In this document: positions 34,012 to 43,838 of the stretch, piece after piece
Position numbering within the stretch: the stretch's first letter is position 1
How the letters are laid out: every line of letters begins with the position of its first letter
DNA from: an uncultured Bacteroidia bacterium
GTDB taxonomy: Bacteria; Bacteroidota; Bacteroidia; Bacteroidales; F082
Reading direction: 5' to 3'
Assembly: GCA_902800965.1 (NCBI GenBank)
Contig: CADCGK010000008.1
Location: forward strand, 1-64,000
DNA length: 64,000 nt
The notes under the pieces: model-generated
Seen by the model: the letters and a program-made list of their open reading frames with translations, nothing else
The model's database searches: none
What the model was told of the DNA's origin: nothing
Program-made: the position numbers and the translations under genes

Positions 34012-36590
34012 TAAACAGCTGGTGAGTCGGCGGGTTCTATTTCTTTAGTCTCTGTGGGGATGAGGTTGACTTTGATTTCCTGTGATTCTTCCTCTAGATC
34101 GATGTTGATCTTGCTGCCTGGAGTCATCGGATGCAATATCAGCTCTTCTGCCAACGCATCTTCCACGTATTTCTGGATGGCGCGTTTCAGCGGACGGGCG
34201 CCGAACTGGTCGTCCCAGCCCTTGTCGGCGATGAAGTCCTTGGCTTTCTCGGTGAGTTCCAAGGTGTAGCCCATCTCTTCGATGCGTTTGAAGATGTTGC
34301 GCAGCTCGATATCGATGATTCTGTGGATATCCTCGCGCTTCAAGGCGTTGAACATGACCACGTCGTCCACACGGTTGAGGAATTCAGGGGCGAAGGTGCG
34401 TTTGAGCGCATTCTCGATGACGCTGTGCGAATACTCGTTGGCCGAGTTGCGCTTGGCTTCGGTGCCGAAGCCCACGCCTTGACCGAAGTCCTTGAGCTGT
34501 CGGCTTCCGATGTTGGAGGTCATGATGATGATGGTATTTTTGAAATCCACTTTTCGACCCAGACTATCGGTCAGCTGGCCGTCGTCGAGCACCTGCAGCA
34601 AGATGTTGAACACATCGGGATGAGCTTTCTCTATCTCGTCGAGCAAGACGATGGAGTAGGGCTTGCGGCGCACTTTCTCGGTGAGCTGTCCACCTTCTTC
34701 GTAGCCGACGTATCCTGGAGGCGCGCCCACCAGACGGGAGACGGCGAACTTCTCCATGTATTCGCTCATGTCGATGCGGATCAAGGCCTCCTCGGAGTCG
34801 AACAGATATTTGGCGAGCACCTTGGCGAGATAGGTCTTGCCGACGCCGGTGGGACCGAGGAAGATGAACGAGCCGATGGGCTTGTTCGGATCTTTCAGTC
34901 CTGCGCGGTTGCGGCGGATGGCCTTGGTCACCTTGCTGATGGCGTCGTCTTGTCCGATGACGGTGCCTGCGAGTTCTTTCTCCATGTTCATCAGGCGAGC
35001 GCCTTCGTTTTGTGCGATACGTTGCACGGGCACGCCAGTCATCATGGCGATGACCTCGGCGACGTCTTGTTCCGTCACAGGCATTTTATGGGAGAGGGTG
35101 TCGCGATCCCATTCTTTCTTGGCTTTCTCAAGCTGGTCCATCAGCTTCACTTCCGTGTCGCGGTACTTCCCGGCATCCTCGAATTTCTGTTCGGTGATGG
35201 CCGCTTTCTTTTGCTTGCGGACCTCTTCGATCTCCTGTTCAAGTTGGGTGATCTCAGTGGGCACGTTGATGTTGCGGATGTGTACCCTGGCACCAGCCTC
35301 GTCCAAAGCGTCGATGGCTTTGTCGGGGAGGTAGCGGTCCGACATATAGCGGTTGGTGAGCTTCACACAAGCCTCGATGGCCTCAGGGGTGTAGCTTACC
35401 GTATGGTGTTCCTCGTATTTCGTCTTGATGTTGTTGAGGATCTCGATGGTCTCTTCAGGAGTGGTGGGATCGACCAGCACTTTTTGGAAGCGGCGTTCCA
35501 AGGCGCCGTCTTTCTCGATATACTGGCGATATTCGTCAAGGGTGGTGGAGCCGATGCATTGCAGCTCGCCACGGGCCAAGGCAGGCTTGAACATGTTGGA
35601 TGCGTCAAGCGAGCCGTTGGCGTTGCCGGCGCCGACCAAGGTGTGGATCTCGTCGATGAAGAGGATGATGTCGGGGTTCTTCTCCAGCTCGTTGAGGATG
35701 GCCTTGATACGTTCCTCGAACTGGCCACGGTACTTCGTTCCCGCCACCACGCTGCCGATGTCAAGCATGACGATGCGCTTGTTGAACAGCGTACGCGAGA
35801 CCTTGTGCTGTATGATGCGGATGGCTAGGCCTTCGGCGATGGCGGACTTACCCACGCCGGGTTCTCCGATGAGGATGGGGTTGTTCTTTTTCCTGCGGCT
35901 CAGGATCTGTGCGATGCGTTCCAGCTCTTTGTCGCGGCCCACGATGGGGTCGAGGCGGTTCTCTTCGGCGGCACGAGTCAGGTCGCGCCCGAAGTTGTCC
36001 AGCACAGGCGTCTTGCTCTTGATGTTGCTGGTCTTCTTGGGCTTCTCCTGACGGGGTTTGATGTCATCTTCGACGTCGTCGTCATCGTCACCGAAGATGT
36101 TCTGAGGTGTATCCTCGGCAGGGGAGGCGTCTTTCGGAAGATCCCGTCCCATGGCCGCGTTGTATTTGATCAGCTCCTCGCGGAAATTCTCGTAGGTGAT
36201 GCCTTCAAACTCCAGGTTTTGGGAGATGATGTTGTTCCTCTCGTGCAGGATGGCCAGCATGAGGTGTTCCGACCTCACCATCTCGCTGTGGAATTCCTTG
36301 GCAATGATATAGGTATATTTCAGGACCCTTTCGGCTTGTTTGGTCAAGGGAAGGCTTTCGTTGGTTATCTTCACGGGGCTGACCACCCGGATGGAGGCCT
36401 CCAGCTTCTGTTGAAACACCTCGAGGTTCAAGTTGAGGTTGCCCAACAGCTGGATGGCGCAGCTACCGCCGTCTTTCAGCATGCCCAAAAACAAATGCTC
36501 CAGTCCGATATAGGCATTCCCCAGCCTTGTCGCTTCGTTATGGCTGTATGACATAATGTCACGAACCCTGGGGGAAAACTTTGCATCCAT
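34011..36590 (-). CDS. clpC: ATP-dependent Clp protease ATP-binding subunit ClpC
   Basis: Hexameric AAA+ unfoldase that feeds ClpP. 859 aa. Clp_N repeats (about 1-145: [34 protein letters not shown]). AAA domain 1 with Walker [15 protein letters not shown] and Walker [15 protein letters not shown]. The UVR-type coiled middle region ([22 protein letters not shown]) identifies ClpC rather than ClpB. AAA domain 2 has [28 protein letters not shown] and the C-terminal D2-small domain. First gene of clpC-cca-miaA. mcsA/mcsB and ctsR are not present nearby, as expected outside Firmicutes. Confidence 0.94.
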   Translation of the reverse strand: MDAKFSPRVRDIMSYSHNEATRLGNAYIGLEHLFLGMLKDGGSCAIQLLGNLNLNLEVFQQKLEASIRVVSPVKITNESLPLTKQAERVLKYTYIIAKEFHSEMVRSEHLMLAILHERNNIISQNLEFEGITYENFREELIKYNAAMGRDLPKDASPAEDTPQNIFGDDDDDVEDDIKPRQEKPKKTSNIKSKTPVLDNFGRDLTRAAEENRLDPIVGRDKELERIAQILSRRKKNNPILIGEPGVGKSAIAEGLAIRIIQHKVSRTLFNKRIVMLDIGSVVAGTKYRGQFEERIKAILNELEKNPDIILFIDEIHTLVGAGNANGSLDASNMFKPALARGELQCIGSTTLDEYRQYIEKDGALERRFQKVLVDPTTPEETIEILNNIKTKYEEHHTVSYTPEAIEACVKLTNRYMSDRYLPDKAIDALDEAGARVHIRNINVPTEITQLEQEIEEVRKQKKAAITEQKFEDAGKYRDTEVKLMDQLEKAKKEWDRDTLSHKMPVTEQDVAEVIAMMTGVPVQRIAQNEGARLMNMEKELAGTVIGQDDAISKVTKAIRRNRAGLKDPNKPIGSFIFLGPTGVGKTYLAKVLAKYLFDSEEALIRIDMSEYMEKFAVSRLVGAPPGYVGYEEGGQLTEKVRRKPYSIVLLDEIEKAHPDVFNILLQVLDDGQLTDSLGRKVDFKNTIIIMTSNIGSRQLKDFGQGVGFGTEAKRNSANEYSHSVIENALKRTFAPEFLNRVDDVVMFNALKREDIHRIIDIELRNIFKRIEEMGYTLELTEKAKDFIADKGWDDQFGARPLKRAIQKYVEDALAEELILHPMTPGSKINIDLEEESQEIKVNLIPTETKEIEPADSPAV

Positions 36591-36633
36591 ATTTAAAAGA
36601 ATTTAGAATTCAGAAGTAAGTAGTTTCAAGATG

Positions 36634-36641
36634 CAAATTTA
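36634..36641 (-). promoter_or_regulatory. -7 promoter element for clpC-cca-miaA
   Basis: Minus strand TAAATTTG, 44-51 nt upstream of the clpC ATG. Confidence 0.5.
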
Positions 36642-36734
36642 ATAACAAAAATCGCTCCTCGCTTGTTTTTTAGGCCAAATTGACAATTTTTCATGAAAAA
36701 ACGTCTTTCCCGTGGTTGGTAAAGGAAAATTTTG

Positions 36735-36742
36735 TACCTTTG
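36735..36742 (+). promoter_or_regulatory. -7 promoter element for gyrA
   Basis: TACCTTTG followed by C, 27 nt before the gyrA ATG. Confidence 0.65.
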
Positions 36743-36768
36743 CACCTGCTTAAAAAAACGGCCTTAAA

Positions 36769-39336
36769 ATGGAAGAGAACAATCAGAACGAAGAACTTCA
36801 GTCTGGTGAAAAAATCATCAAGGTGAACCTTGAGAACCAGATGAAATCAGCATATATTGACTACTCGATGTCGGTCATCATTTCCCGTGCCTTGCCTGAC
36901 GTGAGGGATGGATTGAAACCTGTGCACCGTCGCGTGTTGTACGGCATGCTGGGCTTGGGTGTGACATCCCATAGTGGTTACAAGAAATCGGCGAGAATCG
37001 TCGGTGAGGTCCTCGGTAAATACCATCCTCACGGCGACTCCTCAGTATATGACGCCATGGTGCGTATGGCCCAGAACTGGTCGCTGCGCTATCCTTTGGT
37101 GGATGGACAGGGTAACTTCGGCAGTGTTGACGGTGACAGCCCGGCTGCCATGCGTTACACCGAAGCCCGCCTGAAGAAGATTGCGGAAGAGATGCTGGAC
37201 GACCTCGACAAGGATACGGTCGATTTCCAGAACAACTTCGACGACTCACTTCAGGAACCCACGGTGCTCCCAACACAGATCCCCGCCTTGCTGGTCAACG
37301 GCTCCAACGGCATCGCCGTCGGTATGGCCACCAACATGGCTCCGCACAACCTCAGCGAATGCGTTGACGGCATCATCGCCTATATCGACAACAACGACAT
37401 CACCGTCCAGGAACTCATGGAGTTCATCAAGGCTCCCGATTTCCCGACGGCTGGCGTGATCTACGGCTACGAAGGCGTCCGTGAGGCATTTGAGACGGGT
37501 AGGGGACGTATCGTGGTCCGTGGCGAAGCCACCATCGAGGAACACAACGGCCACGAACGCATCATCGCCACCTCTATACCTTATCAGGTCAATAAGGCCG
37601 ACATGATCAAGAAGACGGCTGACCTGGTCAACGACAAAAAGTTGGACGGCATCGCCGACATCCGCGACGAATCCGACCGTAAGGGCATCCGTATCGTCTA
37701 TGAACTGAAACGTGACGCCAATGCCGAGGTGGTGCTGAACAAGCTGTATCAGATGACCGCCCTGCAGAGCTCGTTCAACGTGAACAACGTGGCGCTGGTC
37801 AACGGTCGTCCCTACACGCTGAACCTGAAGGACCTCATCAAGCATTTCGTGGATCACCGCCATCAGGTGGTCATCCGCCGTACCCAATTCGACCTCAAGA
37901 AGGCTGAGGAACGTGCCCACATCCTGGAAGGTCTGGCCCGTGCCATCGACATCGTCGATGAGATCATCGCCACCATCCGCGCCTGTAAGGGCGGCTCCGC
38001 CGAAGCCAAGCAGGCTATCATGGAACGCTTCGGATTCGACGATCCTCAGGCTTCCGCCATCGTGGCCTACCGCCTCGGTCAGTTGGCCGGACTGGAGATC
38101 AAGAAGATCATGGACGAGTTGGAAGACCTTGAGGAAAAAATCCGCCATTTCCACGATGTTCTACAAAATGTGGACATGCAATTCCAGATTATCAAAGACG
38201 AACTTACCGAAATCAAAAATAAATATGGTGACGAGCGCCGCACCAAGATCGTTCCCGCTGCTGGCGAGTTCCGCATCGAGGATATGATCGCCGACGACAC
38301 CGTGGTGGTCACCATCTCGCATCTCGGCTACGTGAAACGTACCCCGTTGCGCGAATACCGCCGCCAGAGTAGGGGAGGCAAGGGCTCCAAAGGCTCTTCG
38401 ACCCGCGACACCGACTTCATCGAGCATATCTTCACCTGCACCAACCACAACTACCTGCTGTTCTTTACCGAACAAGGCAAGTGCTACTGGCTGCGTGCTT
38501 TCGAGATTCCCGAAGAAGGCAAGAACAGCAAGGGTAGGGCTATCCAGAACCTGCTGAATGTCGATAAGGACAACAAGGTGATTACCGTGTTGAACGTAAG
38601 GGATTTGAAGGACGAGGAGTTCATCAATAACCACTACGTGATCCTTTGCACGAAGAAGGGCGTCATCAAGAAGACCACCCTCGAGGCTTATTCACGTCCG
38701 CGTAAGGCTGGTATCAACGCCATCAACATCCGTGAAGGAGATGAGCTGCTGACCGCCAACATGACTAGCGGCGAAGACGAGGTGCTGATGGCACTTCGTT
38801 CAGGAAAGGCAGTCCGTTTTAATGAAAAGACTGTTCGCCCGATGGGCCGTAACGCCTCTGGCGTGAAGGGCATCACCCTGGCTTCGGAGAATGACGAGGT
38901 CATCGGCATGATCTGCATCCATAGTCCTGAACAGACCGTCTTGGTGGTCTCTGAGAAGGGCTTCGGAAAGCGCAGTGGCATCGAAGACTACCGCATCACC
39001 AACCGTGGCGGTAAGGGTGTCAAGACCTTGAACATCACGGAAAAGACTGGCGATCTGATTGCCATCAAGGATGTCACTGACGAAGATGACCTTATTATTA
39101 TTAATAAGTCTGGTATCCTGATCAGAATCGGTGCCGACACCTTGAGAGTCATGGGGCGTGCCACACAAGGCGTGAAGCTCATCGACTTGAGAGGTAATGA
39201 TGAGATTGCTGCAGTCACCAAGGTGAAGAGAGAAGACGAAGAGGAAGAAGGTGAGGTGCAATACGACGAGGATGGTAATCCGATTCCTGTGGAGCCCAGC
39301 GAGCCAGAAGAGGCAGGGGAGAAGGATGTGGAATGA
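36769..39336 (+). CDS. gyrA: DNA gyrase subunit A
   Basis: Cuts and rejoins DNA during ATP-driven negative supercoiling with GyrB. 855 aa. Winged-helix tower with [26 protein letters not shown], the quinolone region [20 protein letters not shown] and the catalytic tyrosine in [10 protein letters not shown]. Coiled-coil gate, then six beta-pinwheel blades. The GyrA box is [13 protein letters not shown]. The acidic tail ([15 protein letters not shown]) is typical of Bacteroidota GyrA. It has its own promoter and no gyrB neighbour. parE is 8 kb away. Confidence 0.95.
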   Translation: MEENNQNEELQSGEKIIKVNLENQMKSAYIDYSMSVIISRALPDVRDGLKPVHRRVLYGMLGLGVTSHSGYKKSARIVGEVLGKYHPHGDSSVYDAMVRMAQNWSLRYPLVDGQGNFGSVDGDSPAAMRYTEARLKKIAEEMLDDLDKDTVDFQNNFDDSLQEPTVLPTQIPALLVNGSNGIAVGMATNMAPHNLSECVDGIIAYIDNNDITVQELMEFIKAPDFPTAGVIYGYEGVREAFETGRGRIVVRGEATIEEHNGHERIIATSIPYQVNKADMIKKTADLVNDKKLDGIADIRDESDRKGIRIVYELKRDANAEVVLNKLYQMTALQSSFNVNNVALVNGRPYTLNLKDLIKHFVDHRHQVVIRRTQFDLKKAEERAHILEGLARAIDIVDEIIATIRACKGGSAEAKQAIMERFGFDDPQASAIVAYRLGQLAGLEIKKIMDELEDLEEKIRHFHDVLQNVDMQFQIIKDELTEIKNKYGDERRTKIVPAAGEFRIEDMIADDTVVVTISHLGYVKRTPLREYRRQSRGGKGSKGSSTRDTDFIEHIFTCTNHNYLLFFTEQGKCYWLRAFEIPEEGKNSKGRAIQNLLNVDKDNKVITVLNVRDLKDEEFINNHYVILCTKKGVIKKTTLEAYSRPRKAGINAINIREGDELLTANMTSGEDEVLMALRSGKAVRFNEKTVRPMGRNASGVKGITLASENDEVIGMICIHSPEQTVLVVSEKGFGKRSGIEDYRITNRGGKGVKTLNITEKTGDLIAIKDVTDEDDLIIINKSGILIRIGADTLRVMGRATQGVKLIDLRGNDEIAAVTKVKREDEEEEGEVQYDEDGNPIPVEPSEPEEAGEKDVE

Positions 39337-39343
39337 TTGTTGT

Positions 39344-39371
39344 AGATAAGAGATAAAAGATAAAAGATAAA
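39344..39371. repeat. Heptamer tandem repeat, AGATAAA type
   Basis: Four units: AGATAAG, AGATAAA, AGATAAA, AGATAAA. It begins 8 nt after the gyrA stop. Confidence 0.65.
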
Positions 39372-39398
39372 AGTTGTATAACTATAAACTGAAAGAAA

Positions 39399-40562
39399 AT
39401 GAAAAAATTAGTGATTTTATTGGCTGTCATTCTTTCCGCGAATGTGATGATGGCTCAGAAAACCGACCGTACGAACGCATACATGTACAATAAGAACGGT
39501 CAGTATGACAAGGCTGCTGAATCTATTGAGAAATGCGTGCATCACGACGGTTTCCTTGGCATGAAACCCAAAGATCAGGCTCAGGCTTGGCTGTATCGTG
39601 GCATGATTTACCTCAACATTCACCAGAACCCTGAATTTGCCGCCAAGTATCCGGATTGCCTTGAAAAAGCATACGAGGCTCTTGAAAACTGCGTTAAGGC
39701 TGATGCCAACTACGCTAAGGACAATGCTCAGGATATCTATCCAAGAATTGCTGCCATCGCCGTGAATTTCTTCCAGGATGGTGTTGAAAACTTCAACAAT
39801 CAAGCTTATCCTCAGGCTGCTACTAGTTTCCGCAAGTCGTATGAGATTTCTTTGAGCGGTGCCAATCCTGACACATCCGCTTTGGTCAATACCGCTCTTG
39901 CTTATCAAAAAGGTGGTATGTTCAACGAGGCTCTTGCCAACTATGAAGAGCTGAAGAACCTTGGCTATAAGCAAGTTGACCTCTACAAGAACATGGCTAT
40001 CTGCTACAATGGTCTTGGCGATGAGGAAAAGAGCTTTGAAATGATCCAGGCTGGTCTGGAGAAGAATCCTGGCGACGCTTCCATGATCATTGAAAAGGTG
40101 AACATCTATCTGAAGAACGGTAAGGGTGAGGAAGCCATTGCTGACCTCAACAAGCTCCACGAGATGGATCCGAACAATGCTTCGATTCTCTTCATCCTTG
40201 GTACGATCTACGGTGACGACACGCATGAAATATATGATGCTGACAAAGCCATCGGTTACTACAAGGAGGCTCTGAATGTAAATCCTACTTTCTACGATGC
40301 CGATTACAACCTGGCTGCTTTGTACATCAACCTTTCTAACAAGAAAAAGGCTGAAGCAAACGAGATTACCGGTTTCTCGAAGAAAGAGATCGAGCGCTAC
40401 AATGCCTTGGTTGGTGAAGCCGAAGAGATTCTCCGTACGGGTCTGCCGTTTGCTGAAGAAGCTTACAGAGCGCAACCTTCCGATGATCTGAAGCACGTGC
40501 TGAAGACCATGTATGTCCAGCTAAAGATGATGGACGAGGCGAAGGCGTTGGATGCTGAGTAA
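39399..40562 (+). CDS. Periplasmic tetratricopeptide-repeat protein
   Basis: 387 aa. Signal peptide MKKLVILLAVILSANVMMAQ. At least five TPR-like helix pairs are visible: YNKNGQYDKAAESIEKCV, LVNTALAYQKGGMFNEALANYEELKNLGY, DLYKNMAICYNGLGDEEKSFEMIQAGLEKNP, DASMIIEKVNIYLKNGKGEEAIADLNKLHEMDP, and YDADKAIGYYKEALNVNPTFYDADYNLAALYINL. Such proteins act as scaffolds in the envelope; partners are unknown. A terminator follows. Confidence 0.85.
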   Translation: MKKLVILLAVILSANVMMAQKTDRTNAYMYNKNGQYDKAAESIEKCVHHDGFLGMKPKDQAQAWLYRGMIYLNIHQNPEFAAKYPDCLEKAYEALENCVKADANYAKDNAQDIYPRIAAIAVNFFQDGVENFNNQAYPQAATSFRKSYEISLSGANPDTSALVNTALAYQKGGMFNEALANYEELKNLGYKQVDLYKNMAICYNGLGDEEKSFEMIQAGLEKNPGDASMIIEKVNIYLKNGKGEEAIADLNKLHEMDPNNASILFILGTIYGDDTHEIYDADKAIGYYKEALNVNPTFYDADYNLAALYINLSNKKKAEANEITGFSKKEIERYNALVGEAEEILRTGLPFAEEAYRAQPSDDLKHVLKTMYVQLKMMDEAKALDAE

Positions 40563-40589
40563 GAAGACAGAAGTCGGAAGACAGAAGGG
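40562..40589. repeat. Heptamer tandem repeat, AGAAGNC type
   Basis: Units AGAAGAC, AGAAGTC, GGAAGAC, AGAAGGG, starting in the TPR gene's stop codon and leading into the terminator. The array at 40630-40664 is its approximate reverse complement. Confidence 0.65.
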
Positions 40590-40623
40590 GACCCTGGGTG
40601 AGCCAACCCAGGGTCTTTTTTTT
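40590..40623 (+). terminator. Intrinsic terminator after the TPR gene
   Basis: Perfect 10-bp stem GACCCTGGGT/ACCCAGGGTC with loop GAGCCA, followed by eight T. Confidence 0.93.
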
Positions 40624-40629
40624 GTATCA

Positions 40630-40664
40630 TTCTTCCTTCTTGCTTCTTTCTTCTTACTTCTATT
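40630..40664. repeat. Heptamer tandem repeat, TTCTTNC type
   Basis: Five units: TTCTTCC, TTCTTGC, TTCTTTC, TTCTTAC, TTCTATT. Reverse-complement relation to the array on the other side of the terminator (40562-40589). Confidence 0.65.
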
Positions 40665-40775
40665 TAACATAATATTGATTATATTTGAAAAGGGATAACA
40701 AAAAGGAAGTGAAGAAGTTGCGAAAAACATTGGAATATTGTTCTACAAAGTGAACATTTTTGAGGTTTTGAACCT

Positions 40776-40783
40776 TATCTTTG
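40776..40783 (+). promoter_or_regulatory. -7 promoter element for the DUF3127 gene
   Basis: TATCTTTG. In-frame start codons at 40738 and 40786 are upstream of, or too close to, the expected transcription start, which points to the ATG at 40810. Confidence 0.65.
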
Positions 40784-40809
40784 CAATGAAATCTAAAACT
40801 AATACAAAT

Positions 40810-41214
40810 ATGGAAATCACAGGTAAAGTGGTGAGACTCGGCGGTCTTACCGAAGGAACAAGCGCCAAAGGTCCTTGGCGTAAACAGGACCTGATCATCG
40901 AAACGGATGAACAATACCCCAAAACAGTTTGCTTGACGTGCTGGACTAACCAAATCAACGAGATCCAAAGCATGGTGCCTGGACAACTCATCAAAGCTCA
41001 GATCGATATCTCTTCCAGAGAATTCAACGGCAAATGGTACACCGACGTGCGTGTGTGGCGTTTTGATCCCATCAACGCCCAAGCTCCTGTACAGCAAGCC
41101 GCTCCCCAGGCTGTACCACAAGCCATGCATCAAACACCTCCGGCGGCTCCCACTGGCGGCCCTGAAGACTATTTCGGCAACGACAGCAACAACGGCGACG
41201 ACCTGCCGTTTTAA
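40810..41214 (+). CDS. DUF3127 OB-fold protein with an SSB-like C-terminal tip
   Basis: 134 aa from the ATG at 40810. The N-terminal ~85 residues (MEITGKVVRLGGLTEGTSAKG, WRKQDLIIETDEQYPKTVCLTCW, PGQLIKAQIDISSREFNGKWYTDVRVWRFD) match the OB-fold-like DUF3127 family of Bacteroidota. A Gln/Ala/Pro-rich linker follows. It ends in GDDLPF, the acidic tip used by single-stranded DNA-binding proteins to recruit partners. It is therefore likely a ssDNA-binding accessory protein. The 3' end lies in a heptamer array shared with the convergent kinase. Confidence 0.8.
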   Translation: MEITGKVVRLGGLTEGTSAKGPWRKQDLIIETDEQYPKTVCLTCWTNQINEIQSMVPGQLIKAQIDISSREFNGKWYTDVRVWRFDPINAQAPVQQAAPQAVPQAMHQTPPAAPTGGPEDYFGNDSNNGDDLPF

Positions 41215-41283
41215 GTTGATCAATTGATCAGTTGTTCAGTTAACTTCTAACTGAACAACTGATCAACTTCCAACTGACAACTC
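41214..41283. repeat. Heptamer array forming a 19-bp perfect inverted repeat
   Basis: Ten 7-nt units. The left half is of AGTTGAT/CAGTTGT type and the right half is its complement (AACTGAA, CAACTGA). Arms 41224-41242 and 41248-41266 pair over 19 bp around loop ACTTC. It lies between convergent genes and encodes the last ten or so residues of the leftward kinase. It could act as a terminator, although it has no T-run. Confidence 0.8.
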
Positions 41284-42326
41284 TCAAACAGTTTCCACTG
41301 TGCCCTTGTTCGCACCATGTTGTGTTCAGGATATTTCACCTTATAATAGGTGTCGCCATTGATATAATCGGCAAAGAACCTGACGGCCTGCATGTATGGG
41401 AACAAGCATGCCGCATACGGCAAATGGTCACGTTCTACGGGCGTTAAGAAAGATTTGGTGCCTTCCAGGTAGCCATCCAGGAAAGCATTGTAAATCTCCA
41501 TGTTGAAATGAATGTTTCCAAGGTCGGGGTCGTCCTCAGCTCCGGTATTGGCGGCAGAACGCAGGAAATCACCAAAATCAGAGAACACGAAACTGGGCAT
41601 GACCGTATCTAAGTCGATGATGCACAGTACTTTGACTTCTTTGTCGAAGAGCATGTTATTGACTTTGGTGTCGCAATGGCAGATGCGTTTCGGTAACTTG
41701 CCCTCACGGTACAAACGTTCCCCAAGACTCATATCGTATGCTAAGTCTTTGATTTTCTTGGCATAATCTTGAACTTCATGGTCAGCCATCCGTCCAACGG
41801 GATCGGCAGCGATGGCATCGTCCAGCTGCTTCAGCCGGAATTCGATGTTGTGGAAATTGGGGATAATCTCCCCTATCGGTTCTCTCAGGTCGGCCAGTAA
41901 TGCCTCGAAGTCGCCGAAGGATATTCCGGCATCGTAAGCGGATTGTGGCGTGACGGCCTCCTGTGTCACGCTGTCGGCGATGAAGTCCATCACCCGCCAG
42001 TACTCCTCTCCTACCTTCACGTAGGTCTTCTCCGTGTCGGCTTTCAGAAAATGCAACACACGCCGGTCGATGTCGGGAATCCCATTAGCTTCGTACTTGC
42101 GACGGATGTGGTTGGTGACCGTCTCGATGTTGTGTTGCAGCATCTCAACATCGGTGAAGACCTTATCGTTGATGTGCTGCAAGACAAACTTTGGCTGCTC
42201 CTGCCCTTTCATCATGATCTTGAAAGTGTCGTTGATCAGGCCGTTGCCCAAAGGCTGAATGCTTTCGATTTGTGCCACATTGATGAAATGTCCAGCGATG
42301 GAATGAAGAGTATTTATTTCGCTCAT
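41247..42326 (-). CDS. NahK-like N-acetylhexosamine 1-kinase (APH fold)
   Basis: 359 aa from the ATG at 42326; the upstream TTG lies inside the promoter. Aminoglycoside-phosphotransferase fold: nucleotide loop LGNGLINDTFKI, KFVLQHINDKVF, Brenner motif ICHCDTKVNNMLFD with catalytic Asp, then CIIDLDTVMP as the metal Asp. The pattern (INDTF, VLQHIN, HCDTKVNN) matches the NahK group that phosphorylates GlcNAc/GalNAc at the anomeric carbon. It is divergent from a GH109 gene, which releases GalNAc, so the pair probably works in sequence. Specificity is inferred. Confidence 0.75.
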   Translation of the reverse strand: MSEINTLHSIAGHFINVAQIESIQPLGNGLINDTFKIMMKGQEQPKFVLQHINDKVFTDVEMLQHNIETVTNHIRRKYEANGIPDIDRRVLHFLKADTEKTYVKVGEEYWRVMDFIADSVTQEAVTPQSAYDAGISFGDFEALLADLREPIGEIIPNFHNIEFRLKQLDDAIAADPVGRMADHEVQDYAKKIKDLAYDMSLGERLYREGKLPKRICHCDTKVNNMLFDKEVKVLCIIDLDTVMPSFVFSDFGDFLRSAANTGAEDDPDLGNIHFNMEIYNAFLDGYLEGTKSFLTPVERDHLPYAACLFPYMQAVRFFADYINGDTYYKVKYPEHNMVRTRAQWKLFESCQLEVDQLFS

Positions 42327-42344
42327 AGTCAGTTTATTTTTTGA

Positions 42345-42352
42345 CAAAGTTA
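42345..42352 (-). promoter_or_regulatory. -7 promoter element for the NahK-like kinase
   Basis: Minus strand TAACTTTG, 19 nt upstream of the ATG at 42326. Confidence 0.6.
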
Positions 42353-42363
42353 AGAAACTTTCC

Positions 42364-42371
42364 TAAATTTG
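42364..42371 (+). promoter_or_regulatory. -7 promoter element for the GH109 gene
   Basis: TAAATTTG, 26 nt before the ATG at 42398. It is only 11 nt from the opposing element, so the two promoters probably share control. Confidence 0.6.
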
Positions 42372-42397
42372 TCCGTCAAAATCACAAAACTAAACCT

Positions 42398-43816
42398 ATG
42401 AAAACGAAACTTTTACTCATCTTAACTGTCGCATTTTGCTTCCTCTCGGCTTGTAGCACAAAACCTCAACCACAAGAGGATCGTCACGGCAACTATGTCA
42501 TCAAGGACAACATGATCGTTTTTGACGAGCCTCAACGCCAAGAAGGTCAAGAAAGCGTGCTGCAGTTTGCTGTTGATCCCATCGAGAACGTCCGTATCGG
42601 ATTCATCGGCCTGGGCATGCGCGGTCCGGATGCCGTGGATCGCATGACTTATATTGACGGCGTGACGGTGGTCGCTTTGTGCGACATCGAGCCCGATCGT
42701 GTGGAGGCCGTCCAGAAGAACATCCTGGAAGCCAAGGGCCTCCCTCGTGCCGCTGCTTATACCGGCCGTGATGGCTGGAGGGAGTTGGTCGAGCGTGATG
42801 ATATCGACTTGGTTTATATCTGCACCAATTGGCAGACCCATGTGATGATGGCAACATACGCCATGCAGTGCGGCAAGCATGTGGCGTTGGAGGTGCCAGC
42901 TGCCACCAGCTTGGAGGAATGTTGGCAACTCGTTGACGTGGCGGAGCAGACCCAGCGTCATTGCATGATGCTCGAGAACTGCTGCTACGACTTCTTCGAG
43001 CTAACGGCTTTGAATATGGCACAGCAAGGCATGTTCGGTGAACTTGTCCACGGCGAGGGCGCCTACATCCATAATCTCGAACCCTATTGGCGCGAATACT
43101 ACGAGAATTGGCGTTTGGAATTCAACCAAAGCCATGCGGGTGACGTGTATCCCACCCATGGTCTCGGGCCTCTCTGCCAGGCTTTCAACATTCACCGTGG
43201 CGATCGCATGAAGACCCTCACCTCAATGAGTACGCCATCGTACAACGGCAAGAAAATCGCCAAGGAACTGATGGGTGTGGATGACTTCGCCAATGGCGAC
43301 ATGACCACTACGATGATCCAAACGGAGAAGGGCAAAACCTTGTTGATTGAGCATAACGTCTATACCTATCGCCCCTACAACCGTCTCTATCAGCTTACTG
43401 GTACGGATGGCTTTGCCAATAAGTATCCCATCCAGGGCTTTACCTTACTTGACGAGAAACTGCCTGCTGGCTTCTTGGCCGAAGGACAGCACCTGAATCC
43501 CCATGGTTTTGTGCCTGCCGAGGTGCGCGATAAGATCTTAACGGAATACCTCCACCCCATTGCGGTGGAAATTGAGGAGAAAGCCAAAGAAGTGGGGGGC
43601 CATGGCGGCATGGATTTCATCATGGATTACCGCCTGATCTATTGCCTGCACAATGGCTTGCCGCTTGATCAGGACGTGTATGACGCCGCCGAGTGGTCCT
43701 GCCTTGGCGAGCTTACCGCAGCCTCCATTGCCCACGGTGGCCTGCCAGTGGCCATGCCTGACTTTACTCGTGGCGATTGGAACAAGGTTGACGGCTATAG
43801 ACATGCTGTTAGATAA
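42398..43816 (+). CDS. GH109 alpha-N-acetylgalactosaminidase-like lipoprotein
   Basis: 472 aa from the ATG at 42398. Lipoprotein signal MKTKLLLILTVAFCFLSAC. Gfo/Idh/MocA Rossmann fold with NVRIGFIGLGMRGPDAVDRM for NAD. The GH109 signatures follow: ALEVPAATSLEECW, YPTHGLGPLCQ, GGHGGMDFIMDYRLIYCLHNG and PDFTRGDWN. GH109 enzymes remove terminal alpha-GalNAc (blood group A, mucin cores) by an NAD-dependent redox mechanism. Its surface or periplasmic location fits glycan foraging, and the NahK-like kinase next door could use the product. Its stop is next to a perfect 22-bp palindrome. Confidence 0.88.
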   Translation: MKTKLLLILTVAFCFLSACSTKPQPQEDRHGNYVIKDNMIVFDEPQRQEGQESVLQFAVDPIENVRIGFIGLGMRGPDAVDRMTYIDGVTVVALCDIEPDRVEAVQKNILEAKGLPRAAAYTGRDGWRELVERDDIDLVYICTNWQTHVMMATYAMQCGKHVALEVPAATSLEECWQLVDVAEQTQRHCMMLENCCYDFFELTALNMAQQGMFGELVHGEGAYIHNLEPYWREYYENWRLEFNQSHAGDVYPTHGLGPLCQAFNIHRGDRMKTLTSMSTPSYNGKKIAKELMGVDDFANGDMTTTMIQTEKGKTLLIEHNVYTYRPYNRLYQLTGTDGFANKYPIQGFTLLDEKLPAGFLAEGQHLNPHGFVPAEVRDKILTEYLHPIAVEIEEKAKEVGGHGGMDFIMDYRLIYCLHNGLPLDQDVYDAAEWSCLGELTAASIAHGGLPVAMPDFTRGDWNKVDGYRHAVR

Positions 43817-43838
43817 GAGATAAGAGGCCTCTTATCTC
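43811..43838. repeat. AGATAAG heptamers running into a perfect palindrome
   Basis: Two AGATAAG units (43811-43824) lead into a perfect 22-bp palindrome at 43817-43838 centred on AGGCCT, exactly between convergent genes. It is a likely bidirectional end-of-transcript hairpin. Confidence 0.7.

Noticed and set aside
34131..35828. 565-codon open frame opposite clpC
   Set aside because: Lies wholly antisense to a clear AAA+ gene; the protein has no family features. It is a codon-bias shadow.
39417..40496. 359-codon frame antisense to the TPR gene
   Set aside because: The TPR gene has a signal peptide and TPR periodicity; the antisense frame has no support.
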